DNA from: Parabacteroides merdae ATCC 43184
GTDB lineage: Bacteria; Bacteroidota; Bacteroidia; Bacteroidales; Tannerellaceae
DNA: 64,000 nt
Direction of reading: 5' to 3'
Assembly: GCF_025151215.1 (NCBI RefSeq)
Contig: NZ_CP102286.1
Location: 2,418,001-2,482,000, forward strand
Shown: positions 9,966 to 18,287 of the stretch, piece after piece
Layout of the letters: each line of letters starts with the position of its first letter
Numbering within the stretch: position 1 is the stretch's first letter
Notes under the pieces: generated by a model
What the model was told of the DNA's origin: nothing
The model's database searches: none
What the model saw: only the letters and a program-made list of their open reading frames with translations
Made by a program: the position numbers and the translations under genes

Positions 9966-10549
9966 CACACCCATTTTATCAGATAGCGGCAAAACACGTC
10001 TCCGCCGAAGATCCCCACGCAGTAGAGGATTCCCAACCTGTAGCCTTTCAGGTTACAGGACACTTTCAATGCCTGGAACATCCAGACCAGTGCCCAGATC
10101 AAAAAGACAAAAGAGACCAGCGACAGCCATATTCCGACAAGGAATCCGGGCTGTTGCATGATCTCTGCCGGAGGCATGTTCACATCTATCTGTGCGAGTT
10201 TCTGCATAGGCGGCAAGAAGTTGAAAAGGTTCATGACGATCAACGGCAATTGTGCGAAAACGACCGTTCCCAACACATCGACCATCCGTATGCGTGAACG
10301 GGAAAGCAGCAATCCTCCCAAATAAAACATAACAGCCGGAATCAGCCAGACGGCAAGGTGCTCCACCGCATAACACCACCACGCCGGATTCGGAGCCGGA
10401 CCAAAATGCAGCAACCCGTGATAATGCCAGCCGGAATAAAAAGAAAGAGCTGTCGATACCACCATTCCAGCCAGTCCCCAAAGCAATGCTTCCAGACCGG
10501 CAATCCGTTCAAAAGGATTAATCAATCCATAAAGATGTTGTTTGTTCAT
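9959..10549 (-). CDS. Yip1-domain-like membrane protein
   Basis: 196-residue integral membrane protein with about five hydrophobic helices (around residues 20-40, 60-84, 90-112, 130-160 and 172-190). It opens with LINPFERIAGLEALLWGL. Bacteroidales proteins of this layout are assigned to the Yip1 family and are regularly preceded by a DUF2089 gene, as here with only 3 bp between them. Function unknown. Confidence 0.65.
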   Translation of the reverse strand: MNKQHLYGLINPFERIAGLEALLWGLAGMVVSTALSFYSGWHYHGLLHFGPAPNPAWWCYAVEHLAVWLIPAVMFYLGGLLLSRSRIRMVDVLGTVVFAQLPLIVMNLFNFLPPMQKLAQIDVNMPPAEIMQQPGFLVGIWLSLVSFVFLIWALVWMFQALKVSCNLKGYRLGILYCVGIFGGDVFCRYLIKWVCY

Positions 10550-10552
10550 AAC

Positions 10553-10834
10553 CTATTCGATTTTATTTAGTTTATCAATCAGATCGTCTAATACATTCCG
10601 GACAGTAGGGTAACTGACTCCCATATTCTTCGCCATATCCTTCAGGCTTCCGCTGGATTTGATGAAGTCGATTACAAACTGCTGTTCCTTATCCGTCAGT
10701 TTTGCCAGTACAGGCTGTTCAAATGTACCGCACACCTCCGTATCGCATTGCCCACAAAACATCCGACCCACTTTCAAAGGCGCGTCACAAGCCGGGCACT
10801 GCAAGGGGAGTCTTCTTTTGATCTCGTTATTCAT
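10553..10834 (-). CDS. DUF2089-family zinc-ribbon/HTH protein
   Basis: 93 residues. An N-terminal zinc ribbon has two Cys pairs (CPAC and CGQC) with a further Cys close by. The C-terminal half carries a helix-turn-helix-like segment (SGSLKDMAKNMGVSYPTVRNVLDDLI). It is probably a small DNA-binding regulator that controls itself and the membrane gene 3 bp downstream. A minus-strand -7 box TACTTTTG is at 10892-10885. Family function is unproven. Confidence 0.8.
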   Translation of the reverse strand: MNNEIKRRLPLQCPACDAPLKVGRMFCGQCDTEVCGTFEQPVLAKLTDKEQQFVIDFIKSSGSLKDMAKNMGVSYPTVRNVLDDLIDKLNKIE

Positions 10835-11054
10835 AGATTTATTTCTTATTCTTGTTTATACTTGACTAAAAGATTACTTTACAACAAAAGTATTCAATAA
10901 TTTATAAACATGCAATAAATAATAAATATTATTCATTACAATGTAAATATTATTCAAATACATATACAATTATATCATTCATCCTCGTTCCAACATGAAC
11001 CAGGCAAGGGAGCTAAATGAGCCACCGAGTAACCTCCATATAAAGAAATTAAAC

Positions 11055-11062
11055 TACTTTTG
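11055..11062 (+). promoter_or_regulatory. -7 box of C1 aminopeptidase gene
   Basis: TACTTTTG, an exact TAnnTTTG match, 36 bases before the ATG at 11098. The stretch 10893-11054 is very AT-rich and shows no gene. Confidence 0.55.
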
Positions 11063-11097
11063 TGACAAAACACTTAAAAAACTAAACAAATTATATC

Positions 11098-12492
11098 ATG
11101 AGAAAGAACAATCTGTGGATAACAGCCCTTGCATTCGGGCTATCGTTATCGGCTTACGGACAGCAGGCAGAGGGCGGCATCTCGTCCGGAATGTTGCAGG
11201 AAATCAAGCAAGCCTACAAAGGAACGCCGGCCGACAAAGCCATTCACAATGCAATCGCGGGCAACGACATCAACAAACTGGCAGTCAACAATGACAGCAA
11301 AAACAATTTCGACACCTACTTTTCAAACAAAGTGAACAGTAAAGGGATCACGAACCAGAAATCCTCCGGCCGTTGCTGGTTGTTTACAGGATTGAATGTT
11401 ATTCGTGCGCAGGTCATCGCCAAGTATAACCTGCCGGAATTCGAACTCTCGCAGAACTACAACTTCTTCTGGGACCAGCTTGAAAAAGCAAACCTTTTCC
11501 TGCAAGGAATCATTGATACACGGGAAAAGCCGATCAACGACAAAATGGTGGAATGGCTGTTCAAGAATCCGATCGGAGACGGCGGACAATTCACCGGCAT
11601 ATCCGACAACCTGATGAAATACGGCATCGTTCCTTCCGGTGTCATGGTCGAAACCTATAGCAGCGACAATACCAGCCGTATGTCCAACCTGATCGGACTG
11701 AAATTGAAAGAATACGGATTGGAACTACGCGACGCAAAAGGCTCGAAACCGGAAGCGCTGGCAAAACGCAAAACCGAGATGCTGGGCGAAATCTACCGTA
11801 TGCTGGTCCTCAACCTCGGAGAACCTCCTACGAAATTCACCTGGACACGCAAAGACGCAAGCGGAAAACCGGTCGAGACAAAAGAATACACCCCGCAATC
11901 ATTCTATCAGGAATTCGTGGGCGAAGATTTGAAGAACAACTATGTCATGCTGATGAACGATCCGAGCCGCGACTTCTATAAACTATATGAGATCGACTTT
12001 GACCGCCATGCCTATGACGGCAAGAACTGGACATACGTCAACCTTCCGATAGAAGATATCAAAGAGATGGCGATCGCCTCCATCAAGGACAGCACCATGA
12101 TGTATTTCTCCTGCGACGTGGGCAAATTCTTCGACCGCAACCGCGGAGTGCTCGATGTCAACTATTATGACTACGGCTCGTTGATGGGCACGACTTTCGG
12201 TATGGACAAGAAACAACGCATCCAGACATTCGCCAGCGGCTCTTCCCATGCCATGACACTGATGGCGGTAGATTTGGATGCCAACGGCCAACCTAAAAAG
12301 TGGATGGTGGAAAACAGTTGGGGACCGGGTGCCAACAACGGCCACCTGATCATGACGGACGAATGGTTCAACGAATACATGTTCCGCTTGGTTGTCAACA
12401 AGAAATACATCACCGACAAAGTCCGGGAAGTATTGAAACAGACACCGACACGGTTACCGGCTTGGGACCCGATGTTTGCAGAAGAAGAGTAA
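11098..12492 (+). CDS. secreted aminopeptidase C / bleomycin hydrolase (C1B)
   Basis: Papain-fold cysteine peptidase of the PepC/bleomycin hydrolase type, 464 residues. The catalytic triad is visible as Cys93 (KSSGRCWLFTGLN), His384 (SGSSHAMTLM) and Asn406 (VENSWG). Unlike the classical cytoplasmic PepC, it has a cleavable signal peptide (about residues 1-21, LSLSAYGQQ), so it works in the periplasm or outside. This is common in Bacteroidales, where such enzymes process dietary peptides. Confidence 0.94.
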   Translation: MRKNNLWITALAFGLSLSAYGQQAEGGISSGMLQEIKQAYKGTPADKAIHNAIAGNDINKLAVNNDSKNNFDTYFSNKVNSKGITNQKSSGRCWLFTGLNVIRAQVIAKYNLPEFELSQNYNFFWDQLEKANLFLQGIIDTREKPINDKMVEWLFKNPIGDGGQFTGISDNLMKYGIVPSGVMVETYSSDNTSRMSNLIGLKLKEYGLELRDAKGSKPEALAKRKTEMLGEIYRMLVLNLGEPPTKFTWTRKDASGKPVETKEYTPQSFYQEFVGEDLKNNYVMLMNDPSRDFYKLYEIDFDRHAYDGKNWTYVNLPIEDIKEMAIASIKDSTMMYFSCDVGKFFDRNRGVLDVNYYDYGSLMGTTFGMDKKQRIQTFASGSSHAMTLMAVDLDANGQPKKWMVENSWGPGANNGHLIMTDEWFNEYMFRLVVNKKYITDKVREVLKQTPTRLPAWDPMFAEEE

Positions 12493-12500
12493 TGGAAATT

Positions 12501-12575
12501 GAAAGTTGAAAATTGAAAATTATAAAAACGGTCATTGTTCTTGGAACGGAATTTAATTTTCAATTTTCAACTTTC
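12501..12575. terminator. bidirectional palindrome between convergent genes
   Basis: A 21-base arm beginning GAAAGTTGAAAATTG (12501-12521) is perfectly complementary to 12555-12575. It lies between the C1 peptidase and susD, which converge, so it can end both transcripts. It belongs to the AT-rich intergenic repeat class of this chromosome. Confidence 0.75.
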
Positions 12576-12587
12576 GATTTTCAACTA

Positions 12588-14453
12588 TCAATAGTATCCT
12601 TCATTCTGCGCCTCTTCGGCAGATGGCTTCGGAGACAGGCGGTCGATATGGTTCTGCGGAATCGGACGTAGTTTGTGATATTCCTTTATGTTCGGAGCGG
12701 CATCCGGATTAAACTCTTTCACACGCTCGTACAACGTTTCCGTACGCACCAAGTCTTCCCAGCGGTTCATCTCGCCGTATGTTTCACGGGCACGCTCATC
12801 CAGCATAAAACCGATAAAATCGTCACTGATCTCTGCCGGCGTCACCAGCATCGACTTTTCAGTCGAACCAGCCAGGTTAGCCATATCGCCACCATCTATC
12901 TGCCACCACTCCTGCGGTTTGGCTTCTCCTTCTTTGTAGGCGGCACGTTTACGGACGACGTTGATCAGCGAAGCCGCTTTCTCGAAATCCCCCTTTCTGC
13001 CATAAGCTTCGGCAGCTATCAGATACGTCTCACCCAGCCGCATACGGACAAAGTTACGTCCTCCCTGTTCATAGTTCATATCCGGACGTTGCGTATCGAG
13101 CCATTTCTTCAGGCAAGGGAAAAAGTGGTTCGTGTTTTCATCGATCGGAATCAATGTATAAGGCGCCTTTGCGATGTCCAATTGCATCTGGCGGTCTTTC
13201 GCTTTGTCGATCACAGCACCTTTATAATCTTTCGCGCCATAATATTTCGGGATAAAGTAAGCCGCCGTATCTCCTAAAGCGAACTTTGGTTTGCCAACCA
13301 GTTCAGCAGGCGTTTCATAAAGCAAATCACCCGTCTCCTCTCCATTTTCATTTACGTAATAATATTTGTCTTTCCAGACAGGGATGGAAGATTCTTTATT
13401 CGCATAGAACACCCAACTGAACATCTTATACATACGGGAGTCATTCAGGTGGTCGAACAACTGGGTTTGCAAATAAGGAGTCGGCCGCATACGTTTCCAA
13501 GCACGCCCTTGCTGAAGGTCGCGTTGCAAACCCGGCAATTTTTCGTAAGTCGGAACCCAATACAGGTGCATCTTGTTTCCTTCCGAACCGTTAAACAACA
13601 CATCGTTTGTAAACTCGACACCCCAGATTGTTTCAGAAAACACCTTCTGTCTGTCCTGATCGAATGTCATTGAATAATCCGAATCCAAGGCGAACTTTCC
13701 GGAGTTGATAACCGCTTCGGCAAAATAAGCCGTACTATCCATATCGGTTGGTTGTTGTCCGCGCTGATCTTTGATAGCGCTCCCCCTTGTCAAATAAACT
13801 TTCGACAACAAATTAGCCGCCGACCATTTGGTTGCACGACCACGATCCGCCTGCATGGCCACATCAGGCAACACTTCATAAGCCTGACGCAAATCGCTAA
13901 TAATAAACGCATACACATCCGCCACCGAAGCACGTTTAAAGTCGGTCTTGATTTCAGAAACGTTTCCTTCCGTCAATAAAGGAATACGTCCAAATTGCTG
14001 AACCAGATCAAAATAGAAATAGGCACGCATGAAACGAAGTTCACCTTCACGCGCCGTTTTCTCGGCATCGGTCATATCTCCCACTTTCGGCAGATACATC
14101 AAAGCCGTATTGGCCCGTGTAATACCTTTATAAGCATTTTCCCAAAATTCATACAACATACCGAAAGAAGAGTTCAACTGATTGCTGTATTTATTGAAAG
14201 CATCCTTATTACCGCCATCGGCCCCTTCCCAGACATAATCCACGCCATACTCGGTCAGGCAATAATAACGCTCGCCACCGACATACCAGCGCATAGTCGA
14301 ATAAACGCCGTTCACAGCAGTTTCTATACCGGTCTTTGTTTCCAGATAATCATACGACACCCCGCTGACCACCTTTTCATTCAGGAAAGATTCACACGAC
14401 ACGCCGGCCGCTGCCACTAAAGACAGCAAACCATATTTTATTATATTTTTCAT
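12588..14453 (-). CDS. SusD-family surface glycan-binding lipoprotein
   Basis: 621-residue SusD/RagB-family lipoprotein that captures glycan at the cell surface and closes as a lid on its SusC partner. The lipobox AGVSC gives Cys20 as the anchor. TPR-like helices include GITRANTALMYLPKVGD and LRFMRAYFYFDLVQQFGRIPLLTEG. The C-terminal SusD region (GETYLIAAEAYGRKGDFEKA, LDERARETYGE, LRPIPQNHID) is typical. It follows susC at 30 bp. Ligand specificity is not readable, but the GH92 neighbour suggests mannose-containing glycans. Confidence 0.95.
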   Translation of the reverse strand: MKNIIKYGLLSLVAAAGVSCESFLNEKVVSGVSYDYLETKTGIETAVNGVYSTMRWYVGGERYYCLTEYGVDYVWEGADGGNKDAFNKYSNQLNSSFGMLYEFWENAYKGITRANTALMYLPKVGDMTDAEKTAREGELRFMRAYFYFDLVQQFGRIPLLTEGNVSEIKTDFKRASVADVYAFIISDLRQAYEVLPDVAMQADRGRATKWSAANLLSKVYLTRGSAIKDQRGQQPTDMDSTAYFAEAVINSGKFALDSDYSMTFDQDRQKVFSETIWGVEFTNDVLFNGSEGNKMHLYWVPTYEKLPGLQRDLQQGRAWKRMRPTPYLQTQLFDHLNDSRMYKMFSWVFYANKESSIPVWKDKYYYVNENGEETGDLLYETPAELVGKPKFALGDTAAYFIPKYYGAKDYKGAVIDKAKDRQMQLDIAKAPYTLIPIDENTNHFFPCLKKWLDTQRPDMNYEQGGRNFVRMRLGETYLIAAEAYGRKGDFEKAASLINVVRKRAAYKEGEAKPQEWWQIDGGDMANLAGSTEKSMLVTPAEISDDFIGFMLDERARETYGEMNRWEDLVRTETLYERVKEFNPDAAPNIKEYHKLRPIPQNHIDRLSPKPSAEEAQNEGYY

Positions 14454-14483
14454 ACTATCGTCTATTTATCATGTTAGTTATTA

Positions 14484-17400
14484 TCAAAAGCTCAGGTTCA
14501 CACCAAACAGATACGTCCTCGGCATCGGTTCATTGAAGTCACCGCCACTTTCCGGGTCCGTACCTGAATAGCCCGTAAAGACATACGCATTCTGTACGGT
14601 TGCATATACACGCAACTTCTGGATACCGACATTCTGCAACAATGCCTTCGGCAACGTATAGCCCAATGTCACCTGGCCGATTCTCAGGAACGAAGCGTCT
14701 TCCTTATAAAGGGAAGAAATGTAGTTCGGGTTCTCGAAGTCGATATTCGGGCGCGGAGCTTCGTTACTGCGGTTACTGATCGGGTTGCCGTTTTCATCCT
14801 CGCCGATAATACGCCAGTAATTTACTTTCGCACCACTATAACGTCCGCTCAAACGGAGTTCACGGTTGAAAGATTTCGTCTGTCCGAAAGCACCATTCAG
14901 GAAGAAACTGAAATCAAAATCCTTATAATTAAAATAATTACTCATGCTCAACGTCACGTTCGGATTCTCATGACCGAGAATAAAGCGGTCTTCGGAAGTG
15001 ATCTTATAGTCGCCATTGCGGTCGACAATCTTGATATCGCCGGGCTTAAAGACGCCTCCCCACTTTTCGAGTTCGGCAGCATCTTCCAGTTGCCAGATAC
15101 CGTCGGCCTTATAATCATAGAACACTTTCACGGGCTGGCCGATAAACCATTTATTTCCTTCGTCGTCGACTTTCCCGTTATAGAGTTCCACGATCTCTTC
15201 CTTGTTGACGGAGAACATGAAGTCGGTCGTCCACTTGAAATCTTTCGTATCGATATTGACCGTATTCAAGGTTACTTCCAGACCTTTGTTACGAATCTGC
15301 CCGATATTGGTCGTCACATTGCCGAAACCGGAAACGATCGGTAACTGCCGGTCCATCAAGAGGTCGTTCGTATTCTGAAGATACAAATCCACGCTCCCAC
15401 CTATCCGGCCGTTCAAGAAACCGAAATCGATACCGGCATTCCATTGCTCGGTCTTTTCCCATGACAAGTTCGGGTTCGGCATCTCCTTCTGATAGAAGGC
15501 CAGCACACCGTTCGAACCATAGCTGTAACGCCCGTACTCAAGGTTACCCTGCGTCTTATAGGGATCGATAGCCGTGTTGCCGGTGATACCCCAACCCAGG
15601 CGGAGCTTCAAATTGCTCAGACAGTCGACATCTTTCAGGAACGATTCTTCCTTGACACGCCATGCAAGGGCAGCAGAGGGGAACAACACCCATTTATGCC
15701 CCGGAGCCAGACGGGAAGAACCGTCGTAGCGGGCAGATACCGTCAGCAGATATCGGTCCTTATAGTTATAATTCACACGTCCCATGAAAGAAGCCAGATT
15801 CCAACGCTGATAATCGCTCGATACGGACTCGATCGTCTGGGCCGAACCGACATTGTTCCAAGTCTGGTTCTCGTAAGGCAGGTCTTTCACTTTGATTTCC
15901 GACTTCTCGTATGTTTCCTGCTGGATGGATTGCAGGAAAGTCAAGCCCAGGGTATGATCTTTTTTGAAGGTCTTGTTATAGAACAACAGGTTTTCCCACG
16001 TGTACATACGGCGGTTGTCACGGGCATTGACAGCACGCGCCGGACTGCCGGAACGGTCCGAACTCAACGCTCCGTAGAACTCGTTGCCGTACCAGGGACC
16101 TATGTCGATACCGACATTCGAACGGTATTTAATATCGAACGGAAGCGTAACATCCAGATAATAACTTCCCAGGAAACGGTCTTTCTTTATCTCCTTCTTC
16201 TCATGTTCTATATTCAGGAATTTATTCCACAGCTGCGGATCATTACCGGGACGGGCTTCAATAATGTTTCCATTTGCATCATAAATGTCAGCCAATGGAT
16301 ATGTCAGTTTCACTCCATCATAAAGATTCCCCCCGTTGTTACGATCAAGATGAGAGAAAGAGGTTGAACCGCCGACCTTCACATATTTATTCAAAGTCCA
16401 GTCGAAATTGACGCGAACCGAATAGCGCCGATAATCTTGTCCCTTCACGACACCATCTTGTCCGAAATAAGTTGCGGAAGCGAGCATCTTCAGCTTCTCC
16501 GTACCACCTCGAACACTGACTTCATGATTGTGGATCGGAGCAACACGCAAGGCCTCCTCTGTCCAGTCGGTGTAAGGGACACGGTCAGAATGCCAGACAC
16601 CGTTTTCGTCATATCCCTGTTCGATCTTGTTCATTATACTCGGATCTGCATTGAAATAACCGATCTTACGATCCCAATCCAATGTCGGGACAAGCGGATA
16701 CGGAGTAGTCTTGTTTGTGGCACGATTCGCCTCGCGTACCATTTCGACCCACTCTCCGCCATCAAACATTTCAATCTTACGGGCAGCTTGCTGTACACCT
16801 ACATAGCCGTTATAATCGACCTGCACCTTACCCTCTTTCCCCTTCTTTGTTGTTACCAGAATAACACCATTCGCACCACGCGACCCATAGATAGCCGTGG
16901 CAGAAGCATCTTTCAACACTTCGACCGATTCAATATCGGATGGACTCAATTCGCTCAATGCCACCACGATAGGAATACCGTCCACGACATATAACGGATC
17001 GTTTGTCGCTTTTAAAGAACGGTTACCACGCACACGAACCTGCACATCCTCGCCCGGTTTTGCACTCGTTGACAAAATCGTCACACCGGCAGCCCTTCCT
17101 TGCAACGCCTGTGCCGCACTGAAAGAAGCCGTCTCCTGCAACTTCTCTCCCTTCACGGAGGCAACCGAACCGGTCAAGTCCCGCTTCTTGGCCACACCGT
17201 AGCCGACAACCACGACTTCGTCCAGATTTTGCAGGTCCTCTTTCAAGATGATAATCACACTCCCTTGTCCTTTGTAAGCATAGTCTTGCGGCTGATACCC
17301 GATGTAGGAAACAGACAACGTAACAACCGGTTTAGAGATGGAAAAAGAGAATTTACCGTCGATGTCGGTAATGGAACCATTCGTAGTCCCTTTCTCGACT

Positions 17401-17549
17401 ACGTTCGCCCCGATGATAGGCTCACCGGTCACATCCTTGACTACGCCGGAAACCATATGCTGGGCATAGGAAAGCGTGGTCGTGCACACAAAAAACAAAA
17501 AGACTAACATGGGCAGATGCAGCCTTTTAAACGTTTTCGTTTTGTTCAT
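14484..17549 (-). CDS. SusC/RagA-family TonB-dependent glycan transporter
   Basis: 1021-residue outer-membrane transporter. It has a signal peptide (about 1-29, ending SYAQ), a carboxypeptidase-D-like N-terminal extension (VSGVVKDVTGEPIIGANVVE), a TonB-box-like LDEVVVVGYG, a plug domain (PLYVVDGIP, IESVEVLKDASATAIYGSRG) and a beta-barrel ending in YLFGVNLSF. It imports the oligosaccharide handed over by SusD, powered by TonB-ExbBD. The first gene of the susCD unit, with a good promoter 320 bp upstream and a structured leader. Confidence 0.96.
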   Translation of the reverse strand: MNKTKTFKRLHLPMLVFLFFVCTTTLSYAQHMVSGVVKDVTGEPIIGANVVEKGTTNGSITDIDGKFSFSISKPVVTLSVSYIGYQPQDYAYKGQGSVIIILKEDLQNLDEVVVVGYGVAKKRDLTGSVASVKGEKLQETASFSAAQALQGRAAGVTILSTSAKPGEDVQVRVRGNRSLKATNDPLYVVDGIPIVVALSELSPSDIESVEVLKDASATAIYGSRGANGVILVTTKKGKEGKVQVDYNGYVGVQQAARKIEMFDGGEWVEMVREANRATNKTTPYPLVPTLDWDRKIGYFNADPSIMNKIEQGYDENGVWHSDRVPYTDWTEEALRVAPIHNHEVSVRGGTEKLKMLASATYFGQDGVVKGQDYRRYSVRVNFDWTLNKYVKVGGSTSFSHLDRNNGGNLYDGVKLTYPLADIYDANGNIIEARPGNDPQLWNKFLNIEHEKKEIKKDRFLGSYYLDVTLPFDIKYRSNVGIDIGPWYGNEFYGALSSDRSGSPARAVNARDNRRMYTWENLLFYNKTFKKDHTLGLTFLQSIQQETYEKSEIKVKDLPYENQTWNNVGSAQTIESVSSDYQRWNLASFMGRVNYNYKDRYLLTVSARYDGSSRLAPGHKWVLFPSAALAWRVKEESFLKDVDCLSNLKLRLGWGITGNTAIDPYKTQGNLEYGRYSYGSNGVLAFYQKEMPNPNLSWEKTEQWNAGIDFGFLNGRIGGSVDLYLQNTNDLLMDRQLPIVSGFGNVTTNIGQIRNKGLEVTLNTVNIDTKDFKWTTDFMFSVNKEEIVELYNGKVDDEGNKWFIGQPVKVFYDYKADGIWQLEDAAELEKWGGVFKPGDIKIVDRNGDYKITSEDRFILGHENPNVTLSMSNYFNYKDFDFSFFLNGAFGQTKSFNRELRLSGRYSGAKVNYWRIIGEDENGNPISNRSNEAPRPNIDFENPNYISSLYKEDASFLRIGQVTLGYTLPKALLQNVGIQKLRVYATVQNAYVFTGYSGTDPESGGDFNEPMPRTYLFGVNLSF

Positions 17550-17609
17550 AATAATAAAGAATTAAATTATCCGGCAATTCCCGAACCGGATGATTTTTTC
17601 ATAAAAAGA

Positions 17610-17685
17610 GGCGTGGGAACTGTTGATATACCTGATATTGAGGCCTTCGACTGCCCGACCAGTGATATAAACAACAGCCCACGCC
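17610..17685 (-). promoter_or_regulatory. structured 5' leader hairpin of susC mRNA
   Basis: Outer arms GGCGTGGG (17610-17617) and CCCACGCC (17678-17685) pair perfectly and continue with CTGTTG/CAACAG. It lies within the roughly 320-base leader between the promoter at 17875-17906 and the susC ATG. The palindrome CATGCCAGGCATG follows at about 17708. No known riboswitch consensus was recognised. Confidence 0.55.
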
Positions 17686-17874
17686 CTTCTATTCTTGAAG
17701 ACATACCCATGCCAGGCATGAATATATATAACAAGGAAGGTACGTGAGCGTTCAGTTGCCTATTATCCTCTGGTCTGAAAGTGTCGAAGTTTCAATATCC
17801 GGATAATATCTTTTAAACGCTTCTTGTAATCAATAAAATGCAGGGACCTGCAACGCCATGCAAGTGTACGGACA

Positions 17875-17906
17875 CAAATATAGAGAGAAGAAACTATACA
17901 GGCAAA
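17875..17906 (-). promoter_or_regulatory. susC promoter
   Basis: On the minus strand, TTTG (17906-17903), a 20-base spacer, then TATATTTG (17882-17875). This matches the Bacteroidetes -33/-7 pattern. Transcription would start near 17868. The interval 17550-18287 holds no convincing gene, only this promoter, the leader hairpin and the repeat array. Confidence 0.75.
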
Positions 17907-18002
17907 CAAAAGTAAGTATTTCTCGTTTTTCTTACGAACAGGCTATATTTAGAGGATAGCAATCATATTACTATTGCAAAACCATGCAACCTATAAACAT
18001 TT

Positions 18003-18090
18003 GACCTTTGTCGAATACGTTTTTGACCTTAGTCAAAAGGGCTTTCGACCTTAGTCAAAAACCTTTTCGACCAAGGCCGAAAACTAAAGA
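18003..18090. repeat. 22-bp tandem array upstream of susC
   Basis: GACC recurs at 18003, 18025, 18047 and 18069, an exact 22-bp period. The middle units read TTTTGACCTTAGTCAAAA, which are dyads in themselves. The array starts about 100 bp upstream of the susC -33 box. It resembles an operator array for a glycan-sensing regulator, but no regulator gene lies nearby in the window. Confidence 0.75.
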
Positions 18091-18287
18091 AGTTAGCAAA
18101 AACGACATAAATATCCATATCATTGCATATTATACAATATCAAATACCACTTTAGGACGGGACAGTTTGTCTGTTGTTTACATTTATGAATAACCTATAA
18201 CAGGATTTTTTAATACACAGTCAACCTATTTCAGGACGAGACAGGGTGAAGCCAGAAAACGCCTCTCCGCCGAAAGGTATCATCCGA

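Noticed and set aside
18003..18090. CRISPR array
   Set aside because: The 22-bp units are contiguous with no spacers and only four copies.
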